64,000 nucleotides of DNA from positions 632,501 through 696,500 of the forward strand of contig NZ_QJJK01000001.1 in NCBI RefSeq assembly GCF_003201475.1, written 5' to 3'. The position numbers and the translations under genes are program-made. This stretch comes from Chelatococcus asaccharovorans (GTDB taxonomy: Bacteria > Pseudomonadota > Alphaproteobacteria > Rhizobiales > Beijerinckiaceae). Under the pieces are notes generated by a model. It searched no databases. It saw nothing but the letters and a program-made list of their open reading frames with translations, and was not told the origin of the DNA. Below, piece by piece: positions 1 to 8,499 of the stretch (position 1 is its first letter; each line of letters starts with the position of its first letter).

Positions 1-36
1 ATCGCCGGCTTTCGCTGCCTCCAGGACGTGATGTGA
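1..36 (+). CDS. 3' end of an upstream gene (partial)
   Basis: Frame 1 is open from the window edge and ends at a TGA at 34-36, giving a tail that reads IAGFRCLQDVM. It ends 11 bp before the ATG of the CMD-domain gene, so it is probably the last codons of the preceding gene in the same operon. In relatives this neighbour is often another carboxymuconolactone-decarboxylase-like protein, but eleven residues are too few to assign a family. Confidence 0.35.
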   Translation: MAGFRCLQDVM

Positions 37-47
37 AGGGAACTGTC

Positions 48-629
48 ATGAGCGAACCGGTCCACACTTTCACCGCCGAGCCCCTGCAATGGTCGCCCTA
101 TCTCACGCCGGTCCGGCTCGATGAGGCGACCCCCGAGCAGCTCGACGCGATGAAGGTGACGCCCTCCAACAAGAAGGTGTCGGACTATGTGCTGACCCTG
201 GCGCATGATCCGGAATCGCTCGCCGTGCGCTCGCCGCTCTTCAACGCCATCATGTATGGCCGCGACGGCCTGTCACGCGCTGAGCGCGAGCTCGGCGCGG
301 TCGGCGCCTCCATCGTCAACCGTTGCGTGTATTGCGCTTCGGTCCATGCAGCCCAGTTCAACCGCCTGACGGAAAGAACCGACGTCATCGCACGGATCTT
401 CGCCGACGGACCGGCGGCCGAGCTGGAGGAACACCAGCAGGCGATCTTCGATTTCGCGGTGAAGCTGTCAGAGACACCGCCGGCAGTGACGCACAAGGAT
501 GCCGTCGCGCTGCGCGACACCGGCTTGTCGGCGCTGGAAATGGCCGACCTCGTGCTCTCGGCCGCCATCTTCGGCTGGGCCAACCGGCTCATGCACACGC
601 TCGGCGAGCCGCGGCGCCCGTCCGCCTGA
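48..629 (+). CDS. peroxidase-related CMD/AhpD-like domain protein
   Basis: A 193-residue protein of the carboxymuconolactone decarboxylase/AhpD fold. The AhpD redox signature is visible as C93-V-Y-C96 followed by H100, after the acidic helix AERELG (residues 78-83). In this family the Cys pair with the Glu and His supports thiol-based peroxide or disulfide reduction. The ATG at 48 is preferred over an in-frame GTG at 33 because AAGGGA at 36-41 sits six bases upstream of it. It lies just after the end of another gene on the same strand and before an array of intergenic hairpins. The substrate is unknown. The fold is well supported, the physiological role is not. Confidence 0.82.
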   Translation: MSEPVHTFTAEPLQWSPYLTPVRLDEATPEQLDAMKVTPSNKKVSDYVLTLAHDPESLAVRSPLFNAIMYGRDGLSRAERELGAVGASIVNRCVYCASVHAAQFNRLTERTDVIARIFADGPAAELEEHQQAIFDFAVKLSETPPAVTHKDAVALRDTGLSALEMADLVLSAAIFGWANRLMHTLGEPRRPSA

Positions 630-643
630 GGACAGGGGCTTGA

Positions 644-681
644 ATGGAATCGTCCGACACCATCCAAGTCGGACTTGCTCC
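644..681. repeat. dispersed intergenic repeat, copy 1
   Basis: About 38 bp starting ATGGAATCGTCCGAC are repeated with roughly six mismatches at 26249-26286. Both copies lie just after the 3' end of a plus-strand gene. This is a low-copy extragenic repeat seen directly; its function is unknown. Confidence 0.6.
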
Positions 682-732
682 AGGATCAATCGACATTCAG
701 CGCTTTCAGCTGTCATGGCCGGGCTTGTCATT

Positions 733-898
733 GAAGTCGGGCTTGCCCGACTTCAGTCTGTCCAACGCGGAACTCGGCAACAGCCGAGTTCCGTTGCCAT
801 CCCGATATATCGAGGCGCCTTTCCGATCGGGATCATTGGAACTCGGCTGTTGCCGCGTTCCTGACCAAAAGCCGAAATTCGGATAAATCCGATTTCGG
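733..898. repeat. array of five intergenic hairpins
   Basis: Five consecutive inverted repeats fill the convergent intergenic space. They are 733-754 (10-bp perfect arms around TT), 769-792 (GGAACTCGGC, loop AACA, perfect arms), 799-833 (ATCCCGAT arms), 838-861 (a degenerate copy of the GGAACTCGGC hairpin) and 872-898 (CCGAAAT-type palindrome). They lie between genes that end toward each other (629 and 958) and could act as a bidirectional terminator or be a cluster of extragenic palindromes. No long T tract follows any stem. Confidence 0.65.
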
Positions 899-957
899 GG
901 ACAAGCCCGGTGATGACGGTGATAACTCTTACGGCAAGTCTCGAATGTCGATTCAGC

Positions 958-2808
958 CTATCGCCCCACCGCGTAGTCCTGCATGCCGCGTGGGTTCGCG
1001 GCGGAGCGCAGGATCGGGGCGCCCTCCGCCGTCTCGCGGCCGACCGCGCACAATCGGCCGAGCGTCCAGTCGCCTGCCACCGTCACGTCATGGCCGCGCC
1101 TGTCTAGGGCGGCGATGACCTCCGGCGAAAAGCGCCCTTCCACGGTCAACGATCGGGGCTTGAAGTCCCGCGGCCAGAACGACGCGATGAGATGGCTGGT
1201 GTGGAAGGCCGGTGCGTCGATTGCCTGTTGCAAGCCGTAACCGTGGTGGAGCACCCTGAGCAGGAAGGCCATGGACCATTGCTCCTGCTGATCCCCGCCC
1301 GGGGTTCCGAAGCCGAGATAGGGCAAGCCGTCCCGCAGGACCAGCGTCGGCGTCAGCGTCGTCCGCGGACGCTTGCCGGGCGCCAGCGACGAAGGCAGGC
1401 CCGGCGTGAGCCAGAACATCTGCGTGCGCGTCGACAGGCCGAAGCCGAGCTCGGGGATGACCGGGCTCGCCTGCAGCCAGCCGCCGGACGGGGTGGCGGC
1501 CACCATGTTGCCGTGCCGGTCCGTCACGCAGATGTGGCAGGTGTCACCCTCGCGCCGCTCGACATGGGCCGCGAGCGCCGCCTCAGCGATGCCACCGGCC
1601 TGGAAAGTCGGCTCGCCGAGCGCTGCCTGGAATGTGGGCTCGCCGGCACCCGCCGGCGCCTTACCCACCGCTTCCCGCAGCGGGATGGCGGCGGGTTCCC
1701 GCCCTCCCGGCGCGCCGGGCCGAAATTCCGCCGAGCTTGCCGCCGTAACGAGCGCGCGCCGCTGCGCAATATAGGCCGGGTCAAGGAGCGCGTCGAGCGG
1801 CGCGTCGCCATCGCCGAGCCAGGCATCGCGATCGGCCAGGGCGAGCTTGCCCGTCTCGGTGACGAGATGGACGAATTCATCCCCCAGCGGATCGAGATCG
1901 CCGAGCGGGAACCCCTCGAGCAAACCGAGCCATTGCAGGAAGGCGGGCCCCTGCGTCCAGGCACCGCATTTCAGAACGGTCACGCCATTGTAGTCGCGGC
2001 TGACCGGCGCGTCATAGCTTGCCCGCCAGCGCGCCAGATCATCCGCGGTCAAAAGCCCGGCGTGGCGTCTGCCGGAGGAATCGAGCACCGCCAACCGGCT
2101 CGCGCGATCGATGGCCTCGGCGACGAAGCCTTCGTACCAGAGCCTTTCGGCTTTCCCCAGTTCAGCCTCGCGGCTGCCGCCCTCGCTTTCATCGACGATC
2201 CGCCGATAGGTCGCGGCCAGTGCCGGGTTGCGGAACAGCGCGCCGGCCTCCGGAGCCCTTCCGTGGGGAAAATACACGGCCGCGGAATCGGTCCACTCGC
2301 TCTCGAAGAGCCCGCGCATGGATTCGATCGTACGCGCCACGCGGAGCGTCAGGGGAAAGCCGCCGCCGGCGAAGGCGATGGCCGGCTCCAGGACGTCCCT
2401 GAGCCGCAACGTTCCGTGGTCGCGCAGGAGCAGAAGCCACGCACTGAAAGCACCGGGCACGCAGGCGGCGAGATGTCCGGTGCCGGGCACCATATCGAGC
2501 CCCAGTTCACGGAAGCGTTCAGGCGTCGCGGCTGCCGGCGTTACGCCCTGTCCGCAGATGCCCTCGGCTTTGCCGCTCCGCGCATCATAGAAAAGGATGG
2601 GGACCTCGCCCGCCGGGCCGTTGAGATGCGGCTCGACGACCTGCAGCGCAAAGCCCGCGGCAACCGCCGCATCGAAGGCATTGCCGCCCCGTTCAAGGAT
2701 ACGCATCGCCGTTGCCGCCGCCAGCCAGTGCGTGGCCGCAGCACAGCCGAACGTCCCGCGGATTTCCGGCCGGGTGGTAAAGGGGCCGTTGGAATAGACG
2801 GTGACCAT
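958..2808 (-). CDS. gamma-glutamyltransferase family protein
   Basis: A 616-residue Ntn-hydrolase of the gamma-glutamyltransferase family, whose members autocleave and use the new N-terminal threonine to hydrolyse or transfer gamma-glutamyl groups or related amides. The region GDTCHICVTDRHGN contains the expected nucleophile, T423, aligned with the autocleavage threonine; the usual second Thr is Cys here. The downstream motif ATPSGGW replaces the typical substrate-binding loop, so the substrate may not be glutathione. No secretion signal is evident, so a cytoplasmic location is likely. It is the last gene of the nine-gene operon, three bases after the NIPSNAP gene. Its final role there may be to open an amide or gamma-glutamyl bond of the imported compound, which is inference. 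Confidence 0.85.
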   Translation of the reverse strand: MVTVYSNGPFTTRPEIRGTFGCAAATHWLAAATAMRILERGGNAFDAAVAAGFALQVVEPHLNGPAGEVPILFYDARSGKAEGICGQGVTPAAATPERFRELGLDMVPGTGHLAACVPGAFSAWLLLLRDHGTLRLRDVLEPAIAFAGGGFPLTLRVARTIESMRGLFESEWTDSAAVYFPHGRAPEAGALFRNPALAATYRRIVDESEGGSREAELGKAERLWYEGFVAEAIDRASRLAVLDSSGRRHAGLLTADDLARWRASYDAPVSRDYNGVTVLKCGAWTQGPAFLQWLGLLEGFPLGDLDPLGDEFVHLVTETGKLALADRDAWLGDGDAPLDALLDPAYIAQRRALVTAASSAEFRPGAPGGREPAAIPLREAVGKAPAGAGEPTFQAALGEPTFQAGGIAEAALAAHVERREGDTCHICVTDRHGNMVAATPSGGWLQASPVIPELGFGLSTRTQMFWLTPGLPSSLAPGKRPRTTLTPTLVLRDGLPYLGFGTPGGDQQEQWSMAFLLRVLHHGYGLQQAIDAPAFHTSHLIASFWPRDFKPRSLTVEGRFSPEVIAALDRRGHDVTVAGDWTLGRLCAVGRETAEGAPILRSAANPRGMQDYAVGR

Positions 2809-2811
2809 GGC

Positions 2812-3129
2812 TCAGCGGCGGAAATAGCCGGGGCGTTTCAGGACAATGGAACGCAACCCCGCCGTAAGCGGACCATCGGTCTCGGTGGCGGCCTTGGCGG
2901 CGGCCCAGGCGGGATCGTCGCGGAACATGTCCCATCCAGCCTTCATCGCCGCCTCATCGGCCCATTCCATCACATACCAGATCTCGCGGGCGCCATCGGT
3001 GGTCTCCCAGTAGTCGTGCACTTTGAAGCTATATTTGGCGAGAAGCGGGAAGACATGCTCCTCGAAACGGCGCGCCAGGGCGTCAGCTTTGCCCGGGGCA
3101 GGCGTATAGTGGCGAAGCTCATAGATCAT
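2812..3129 (-). CDS. NIPSNAP family protein (first copy)
   Basis: A 105-residue single NIPSNAP domain (ferredoxin-like alpha/beta barrel) beginning MIYELRHYTPAPGK and containing VHDYWETTDG. Bacterial members are small cytoplasmic proteins of unclear biochemistry that recur in catabolic operons. It sits between the PanE-like gene and the GGT-like gene, with 24 bp and 3 bp spacing. A second NIPSNAP gene lies on the other side of the locus at 11507-11818, downstream of the AsnC regulator. The family call is firm; the role is unknown. Confidence 0.82.
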   Translation of the reverse strand: MIYELRHYTPAPGKADALARRFEEHVFPLLAKYSFKVHDYWETTDGAREIWYVMEWADEAAMKAGWDMFRDDPAWAAAKAATETDGPLTAGLRSIVLKRPGYFRR

Positions 3130-3153
3130 CGGGTTATCTTCCTGCTGGGACGG

Positions 3154-4218
3154 TTAAAAAGGGGCCGTGGCCGGCTTTCCGTCGCGGCTGTTCGTGCGCG
3201 GCGCCAACTGCATGAATGTCGCCGACCCCAGCGCGATCTCATGCGCTTCGGCCCTGCGGACGAGCGCAAGAAGCTGGTCGAGACAGGGCGTTGCGATGGC
3301 ATGCCGCCGCGCCGCGGCCACGACGGGCGCGAGCATCGCATTCACCTCGGTCGGGCGATGCAGCTCGGCGAGATCGCGCCAGATGCCGGTGCGCGTGTTG
3401 GCGTAGCGCCGCCAGGCCGCGCGCTGGCCGGACCACACATCGTCGGGGCCGAAGGCAAGGCTGTCGCGATCGAGCAGCCGCATCGGCTCCAGGCCGTCCG
3501 CCGGCTCGAGCTGCGCGCGCTCCGCCAGCGCCACCGTGACCACCTCGCTGCCGGCCGCCGCGAGAATGGCGCAGGCCTCGGGATCATCGTAGAGTGCCGG
3601 GACATCGCGGTCGGCGAGCGCCGTCGCCGAATAGATCGCGGCAAGGACCAGCTTGCCCCAGGCATGGCCGAGGATATTGCCGGTCAACTCGGCCGGCTGG
3701 AGATGGCTGAGCAACGCGACCGCCTCATGGGTGCGGGGCCGCGCCACGCCATCGAGCTCGCCGACGTGGGTTTCGCCATAGCCGAGGAGCGCCAGTTGAC
3801 CCGGCACCTTGTAGTGGGCGCCGATGGCGATGACGGCGCCGACGGTGCGCTCCTGCCCGACCGCCGCCGCGACGGCGAGCATGCCGAGGCCGTTCTGCAG
3901 CGGAAGCACCCAGCCATCCGGCGCCAGATGCGCCTGCGCCGTGGCGAGCGCCGCCTCCGTGTCCTTGGCCTTCACCGCGAGGATGACCCGGTTGAACGCG
4001 CCGACGAGCGTCGACGGATGATGCGCCTCCACCCGCACGTGGAGGGGGCGCACCCCTGAAACCACAAGGCCATTCGCGCGGATCGCCTCGACATGGGCGG
4101 CATTGCCGTCGACGGCTACCACATGCTCGCCCGCTGCCGTGAGAGAGGCCGCGAGCGTGCCGCCGATGGCGCCGGCGCCGATGATCAGGATGGGTTCCTT
4201 GGCGGTGATCGCGTTCAT
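3154..4218 (-). CDS. 2-dehydropantoate 2-reductase-like (ApbA/PanE) oxidoreductase
   Basis: A 354-residue NAD(P)-dependent reductase of the ketopantoate reductase fold. The dinucleotide-binding GAGAIGG is near residue 13, LQNGLGM follows near 110, and the helical C-terminal domain contains WGKLVLAAIYSATAL. The start is placed at 4218 because that ATG overlaps the TGA of the upstream SDR gene as ATGA, although the frame is open 45 bases further upstream. It is slightly longer than housekeeping PanE and sits in a transport/catabolic operon. It is more likely a paralogue reducing another 2-oxo acid than the coenzyme A biosynthesis enzyme. Confidence 0.83.
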   Translation of the reverse strand: MNAITAKEPILIIGAGAIGGTLAASLTAAGEHVVAVDGNAAHVEAIRANGLVVSGVRPLHVRVEAHHPSTLVGAFNRVILAVKAKDTEAALATAQAHLAPDGWVLPLQNGLGMLAVAAAVGQERTVGAVIAIGAHYKVPGQLALLGYGETHVGELDGVARPRTHEAVALLSHLQPAELTGNILGHAWGKLVLAAIYSATALADRDVPALYDDPEACAILAAAGSEVVTVALAERAQLEPADGLEPMRLLDRDSLAFGPDDVWSGQRAAWRRYANTRTGIWRDLAELHRPTEVNAMLAPVVAAARRHAIATPCLDQLLALVRRAEAHEIALGSATFMQLAPRTNSRDGKPATAPF

Positions 4219-5009
4219 TTGAAATTGGCGTCGAAGGTGAGCGGCACATGGGTGCGGCCGCAATGCGAGCCGCCGTTAACCTCGAGCGTCACGCCGTTGA
4301 TCCATTCCGCGTCGTCGGACGCGAGGAAACTGACGGCCCGGGCGATGTCGTCCGGCCGGCCCGTTCGCCCGAGCGGGATGCCGCGCAGGCTGAGGTTGAT
4401 ATAGGCGTGATTATCCGGGCTTTCCTCCTCGACCACATGGTCGAGCACGACCCCCGGCGCCACGCCGTTGACCCGGATTCCCTCCCGGCCGAATTCGATG
4501 GCGAGCACCTCAGTCAGCATGTTCACGCCGGCCTTGGCCGCCGCATAGTGCGCGCTGCCGGCGCGTGCGGACGTGCCGGCGCCTGACGAGATGTTGACGA
4601 TCGCGCCGCGCGTCCCGGCGGCGATCCAGCGTCGGCCGTATTCGCGGCACATCAGCATGGTGCTGCGCAGGTTCAAGGCCATGGCGCGGTCCCATTCCTC
4701 GACCGTCATGGCGACAACCGGCTGGTTCAGATATTTGCCGGCGCAATTCACCAGGATATCCACCGGGCCGGCCAGCCTGTCCGCTTCATCGACCATCCGC
4801 GCGACGTCGTTCTCGGCGGTGACGTCACCGATAACGGCCGCGAGCGAAGGACCATCGGCCTTGGCGCCGGCGACAAGCGCCGCCAATCCCTCGGCATTGA
4901 TGTCTGAGGCGACGACCTTTGCACCCTCGCGCCTGAGATCGGCGACGATGGCGCGGCCAAGAAGTCCGGCGGCTCCCGTGACGAAGGCGGTGTGGCCTGA
5001 AAGGCGCAT
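4215..5009 (-). CDS. SDR family NAD(P)-dependent oxidoreductase
   Basis: A classical short-chain dehydrogenase of 264 residues. The cofactor motif TGAAGLLG begins at T11, NCAG is at 88-91, the active-site serine region is at 141-142, and the catalytic pair is Y155 and K159 (YAAAK). A hydroxyl or carbonyl of the imported compound or its breakdown product is the probable target. It starts three bases after the M28-like gene ends and its stop overlaps the PanE-like start (ATGA), which indicates translational coupling. Substrate specificity cannot be read from the sequence. Confidence 0.88.
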   Translation of the reverse strand: MRLSGHTAFVTGAAGLLGRAIVADLRREGAKVVASDINAEGLAALVAGAKADGPSLAAVIGDVTAENDVARMVDEADRLAGPVDILVNCAGKYLNQPVVAMTVEEWDRAMALNLRSTMLMCREYGRRWIAAGTRGAIVNISSGAGTSARAGSAHYAAAKAGVNMLTEVLAIEFGREGIRVNGVAPGVVLDHVVEEESPDNHAYINLSLRGIPLGRTGRPDDIARAVSFLASDDAEWINGVTLEVNGGSHCGRTHVPLTFDANFK

Positions 5010-5012
5010 GGG

Positions 5013-6773
5013 TCAGGCTCCCTTACCCGAAGCGAGATCGGCGAGGCAGGTAACGAGCGCGGCATTGGCTTCACGCAGGGCGAAGAGCACGCGGTTCACA
5101 CCGCGCCGCGCGGCAACGGTCGCGAATTTCTCGGCATCCGATCCCGGCTCGGTCGCCGCGAGCCGGCCGAGGGCCGCCAGGGACGGATAGGCGGGCTGGG
5201 CAAGCGCCGGGTCATGGTCGAAGCGGTCCCCGGAGGTGTAGTCGACCGGCACCAGGGCGCGCGACACCGCCATCAGGCAGGCATTGATCCGGCCGGCTTC
5301 TTTGTCCTTGACGCCCTTGGCGACCTGTGTCGCCAGCGCCTCCGCCCTTGCCTTCAGGCCTTCGGCGCGCGTCCGGAGCGGCGCGAGATCGAAACGCTCG
5401 CCCAGGCTCTTGGCGAAGCCGTCGATCTGCGCAAGAAGCACGGCCGCATGGGCCGCGTAGTCGATCGGCAGGATCTCGGCCGTCAAAAGCCCCGCCACGG
5501 CATGCAGATAGACGCGCGTGTCGCGGACCCCGATCGCCTCATCCATCTTGTCGAGGGTGTCTTCGGGCGTGTGCCACCACCAGCCGGTGCCGGCGCCCTG
5601 CTTGTTCGGGCCGCCGAACAGGAAGGAGGCGGCCGGCGCGGCGCCGCTCGCCGGCTGCTCGCCGAGGTTCGAGAACATGGCGGGAATGCCGATGCCCCAG
5701 AACGATTGGTCGCCCGCCCGCGTGATGCGATGGCCGAACAGCTCCTGATCGCCCTCGGCGCGGATGACCTTGCGGCCGAAGGGGACGAGCTCGGCCGCCG
5801 CCTGCACATCCGTCAGCACCGTGTTGCCCTTGGCGCAGGTGGAGTCGATGTTCACATGGGCGACGGCGCGGGTGGCGAGTTCTTCCCAGTGCGTGTCGGC
5901 ATACCAGGTCGAGCTGGAGTAGCGCCCCTGGGAATGGCCCGACCAGAAGAAGATCTTGAGGCCGCGCCGCCATTCGCTCCTCGCCTCGGCACAGAGCCGC
6001 GCCACTTCGAGCATGGTGGCGTTGGCGCCGCCATTGTCCATGACGCCGTAGTACCAGGTGTCGTGATGGCCGGAGAACAGGACGAAGGGCTCATCCGCCG
6101 CGGCGCCGGCGCGATCCAGTGACGCGACGAGGATCGGCGTCTTGCGCCAGCCCGTGTCGACAACGGCATTGAGCGTGACCGGCGTATCCGGGGCCGCGCC
6201 GAGCTTGTCCTTGAGGCGGTCGCCATCGGCCTTTGCGAGCGTCACGACGACGGTCGCGGGGAGATCGCCGACGGTTTCGTCCGTCGGGCTGCCCCACACC
6301 GGTGAAATGCACATCTCATGCGCGTGGACGCTCGGGCTGAGGTGGATCTGGCCGATCGCCCCGGCACGGCCGGCGCGCTGCGAGACCGCGGGCGTCGCGA
6401 TGCCCTCCACCAGCACGATCTTGCCGCGCACGTCACGCGCGGCGAAATCCGCCGGGCTGCCCGAGCCGACCGGCACGACCTCGCCTGCGAGGCCGCCTTC
6501 CGGGGCGCTCCGCGAAAAGGACTGGGTGATGGCCGGCAGGGTCTCGCCCGCAACGGTAACCGACGCCCGTCCCGGCAGGCTGATATAGGCGTCATGCAGG
6601 ATGAGCTCGGTCGCGTAGCCATAGGCGTCGAGCTCGGCGCGGACATAGGCCAGGCTGTCCAGCTCACCCTGCGTTCCCGCATGTTTCGTCCATCGCGCGA
6701 AAGCCGTGAGATGGTTCATCAGGCGCGGGCCTTCGACGCGCGCGGCAAGCGCGTGGAGCGCGATGTCGTTCAT
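5013..6773 (-). CDS. M28 family peptidase-like hydrolase
   Basis: A 586-residue protein with an N-terminal domain including a PA-like insert (residues ~110-200) and a C-terminal M28-type zinc domain. Candidate metal ligands are in GHHDTWYYGV (about 235), MDNGG (about 245), HVNIDST (about 305) and WWHTPEDTLD (about 400). The position that normally carries the catalytic Glu-Glu pair reads WSGHSQGRYSSS, so the usual general base and one ligand are replaced. No signal peptide is seen. Its ATG overlaps the stop of the upstream permease as ATGA. It probably hydrolyses, or has been recruited to bind, an amide in the imported compound. Family assignment is good; activity is uncertain because of the missing Glu pair. 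Confidence 0.8.
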   Translation of the reverse strand: MNDIALHALAARVEGPRLMNHLTAFARWTKHAGTQGELDSLAYVRAELDAYGYATELILHDAYISLPGRASVTVAGETLPAITQSFSRSAPEGGLAGEVVPVGSGSPADFAARDVRGKIVLVEGIATPAVSQRAGRAGAIGQIHLSPSVHAHEMCISPVWGSPTDETVGDLPATVVVTLAKADGDRLKDKLGAAPDTPVTLNAVVDTGWRKTPILVASLDRAGAAADEPFVLFSGHHDTWYYGVMDNGGANATMLEVARLCAEARSEWRRGLKIFFWSGHSQGRYSSSTWYADTHWEELATRAVAHVNIDSTCAKGNTVLTDVQAAAELVPFGRKVIRAEGDQELFGHRITRAGDQSFWGIGIPAMFSNLGEQPASGAAPAASFLFGGPNKQGAGTGWWWHTPEDTLDKMDEAIGVRDTRVYLHAVAGLLTAEILPIDYAAHAAVLLAQIDGFAKSLGERFDLAPLRTRAEGLKARAEALATQVAKGVKDKEAGRINACLMAVSRALVPVDYTSGDRFDHDPALAQPAYPSLAALGRLAATEPGSDAEKFATVAARRGVNRVLFALREANAALVTCLADLASGKGA

Positions 6774-7615
6774 GGTTGAGGTTCCGCTGAGGTCTGCAGG
6801 GTGGTGATCTTGCGCCGGCCCAGCACGAGGCTCGTCATGACGAGCAGGAAGATGGCGAAGACGATCAGGACGGATGAGAGCGCGGCAATGGTCGGATCCT
6901 GCCAACGCTGCAGATAGAGGAACATCTCGATCGGCAGGGTGCTCTCGCCCGGGCGCATCAGGAACATCGTCGTTTCCACCTGGTCGAAGGACGTGACGAA
7001 AGCCAAGAGCCCGGAGATGAAGACGCTGACGGAGATCTGCGGCAGGATGACCTTGAGGAAGGTGGGGAGCGGCTTCGAGCCGAGATCGAGGGCGGCCTCC
7101 TGCAGCGACCAGTCGAAATTGGCCAGCGATGCCGCGACGATGGCGATGACGAACGGCACGCAGATCAGGGTATGGGTGAGAACGAGGTTCCAGCTGCTGC
7201 CGTAGAAGCCGATCTTGATGACCAGCATGAAGACCGCGACGCCAAGCACCATCTTGGGCAGAACGACGGGGGACAGGAAAATTGCCTTGAGCGCCGAATG
7301 GCCGCGCGGGCGATAGCGCACCAGCGCATAGGCGGTCATCGTGCCGATCACCAGCGATGCCGCGGTGGCGACCAAGGCCAGGATGAGGCTCCGCAGGGCC
7401 GCGACATAGAAGGTGGTCTGCGCGGCGAGGTTCGCATACCAGCGCAGGGAATAGCCCTCCGGCGGGAAAATCGCGTAGCTCTGGGCGGAGAACGAGGTCA
7501 GGATCACGATGACGAGCGGCGCCAGGATGAAGACGACGGCCGCCACCGTGAAGATCCCGAGCGCGAGATGCCGCCAGGCCGGCAGCCTTCCGGCGCGAGC
7601 AATGCGAGCCGCCAT
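6770..7615 (-). CDS. ABC transporter permease, spermidine/putrescine type (PotC-like)
   Basis: A 281-residue inner-membrane permease with about six transmembrane segments, beginning with a basic N-terminus (MAARIARAGRLPAWRH) and the segment LALGIFTVAAVVFILAPLVIVIL. The coupling-loop region reads AALDLGSKPLPTFLKVILPQ, equivalent to the EAA motif that contacts the ATPase. Start 7615 is chosen because its ATG overlaps the preceding permease stop as TGATG. It should pair with the 7615-8499 permease as the heterodimeric channel for a cationic or amide-containing solute. Confidence 0.88.
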   Translation of the reverse strand: MAARIARAGRLPAWRHLALGIFTVAAVVFILAPLVIVILTSFSAQSYAIFPPEGYSLRWYANLAAQTTFYVAALRSLILALVATAASLVIGTMTAYALVRYRPRGHSALKAIFLSPVVLPKMVLGVAVFMLVIKIGFYGSSWNLVLTHTLICVPFVIAIVAASLANFDWSLQEAALDLGSKPLPTFLKVILPQISVSVFISGLLAFVTSFDQVETTMFLMRPGESTLPIEMFLYLQRWQDPTIAALSSVLIVFAIFLLVMTSLVLGRRKITTLQTSAEPQP

Positions 7616-8499
7616 CACACGGCCTCGCTGTATTGCGACAGGCGCCCGAAGGCGACCACCGCGATGAAGGCCATGACGAGCAGGCAGAGCCCGCCGACGG
7701 CCGCGACCGGCCAGTTGATGTCGCTCGTGGCGGTATAGATCTGGATCGGCAACACGAGCACGCGTCCGCCGCCCAGGATCGCCGGCGTGACAAAGGAGCC
7801 GAGCGACAGGGTGAAGCAGATCTGCGCGCCCGCCACGACGCCGGGAAGCGTGAGGGGGAGCGTGATGCTGCGGAAGGTCTTCCACCAGCTCGCGCCGAGG
7901 TCTTCCGCCGCCTCGCGCAGGGTCGGGTCGAGCCGCAGCATGGAGGCCAGGATCGGAAACACGACGAAGGGCAGGAAGACATGGGCGAGGCTGATGACCG
8001 TGCCCGTCATGTTATAGACGAGGGATACAGGCCCGGAGGTCAGGCCGAGGCGGGTCAGGATGAAGTTCACCGGTCCCTGGTCGGCGAGCACGACGGTCCA
8101 GCCGTAGCTGCGGACCACGACGCTGACGAGAACCGGCGCAAAGACGATGAAGGCGATGAGCTTCTGCAATCCGGGGCTGCGCATGCGCCACATCGCATAG
8201 GCCAGCGGATAGCTGATCACCAGGCAGAGCAGTGTCGCCAGCACCGCGAGCTGCAGCGTGTCGTAGATCGTGATGAGATAGAGCTCATCCGTCATGAAAC
8301 GCCAGTAGGTCTCCAGGGTGAAGGTCTCCTCGAGCCGCCCACCCCGGAAACGATAGAAGCTGTAGAGCAGGAAAAGCCCGACCGGCAGAATGAAGGCCAC
8401 CGCCATCAGGAGGCACATCGGCGTCAGCAGCACCCAGGCCGAGCGCTCGGCCTTCGCGCGCCCCGCCGCGCCGCCGTCACGCCTTGAAGAGGCGGCCAT
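7615..8499 (-). CDS. ABC transporter permease, spermidine/putrescine type (PotB-like)
   Basis: A 294-residue inner-membrane permease. A short basic N-terminus precedes AWVLLTPMCLLMAVAFILPVG. A periplasmic domain and further helices follow, and the EAA-like coupling loop reads EAAEDLGASWWKTFRSITLP. The start at 8499 (MAASSRRDGG) gives a 23-bp overlap with the ATPase gene. The frame is open upstream, but that part is out-of-frame ATPase sequence. Together with the adjacent PotC-like permease, ATPase and binding protein it makes a complete importer. Confidence 0.87.
   Translation of the reverse strand: MAASSRRDGGAAGRAKAERSAWVLLTPMCLLMAVAFILPVGLFLLYSFYRFRGGRLEETFTLETYWRFMTDELYLITIYDTLQLAVLATLLCLVISYPLAYAMWRMRSPGLQKLIAFIVFAPVLVSVVVRSYGWTVVLADQGPVNFILTRLGLTSGPVSLVYNMTGTVISLAHVFLPFVVFPILASMLRLDPTLREAAEDLGASWWKTFRSITLPLTLPGVVAGAQICFTLSLGSFVTPAILGGGRVLVLPIQIYTATSDINWPVAAVGGLCLLVMAFIAVVAFGRLSQYSEAV

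Noticed and set aside
1192..4059. Very long open frame on the plus strand opposite the GGT-like, NIPSNAP and PanE-like genes
   Set aside because: It is antisense to three well-conserved genes, is Arg/Gly-rich and low in hydrophobic patterning, as expected of a GC-rich shadow frame.
6774..7982. Upstream extension of the M28-like reading frame
   Set aside because: The frame stays open across the permease genes, but that part is out-of-frame permease sequence. The ATGA overlap fixes the start at 6773.
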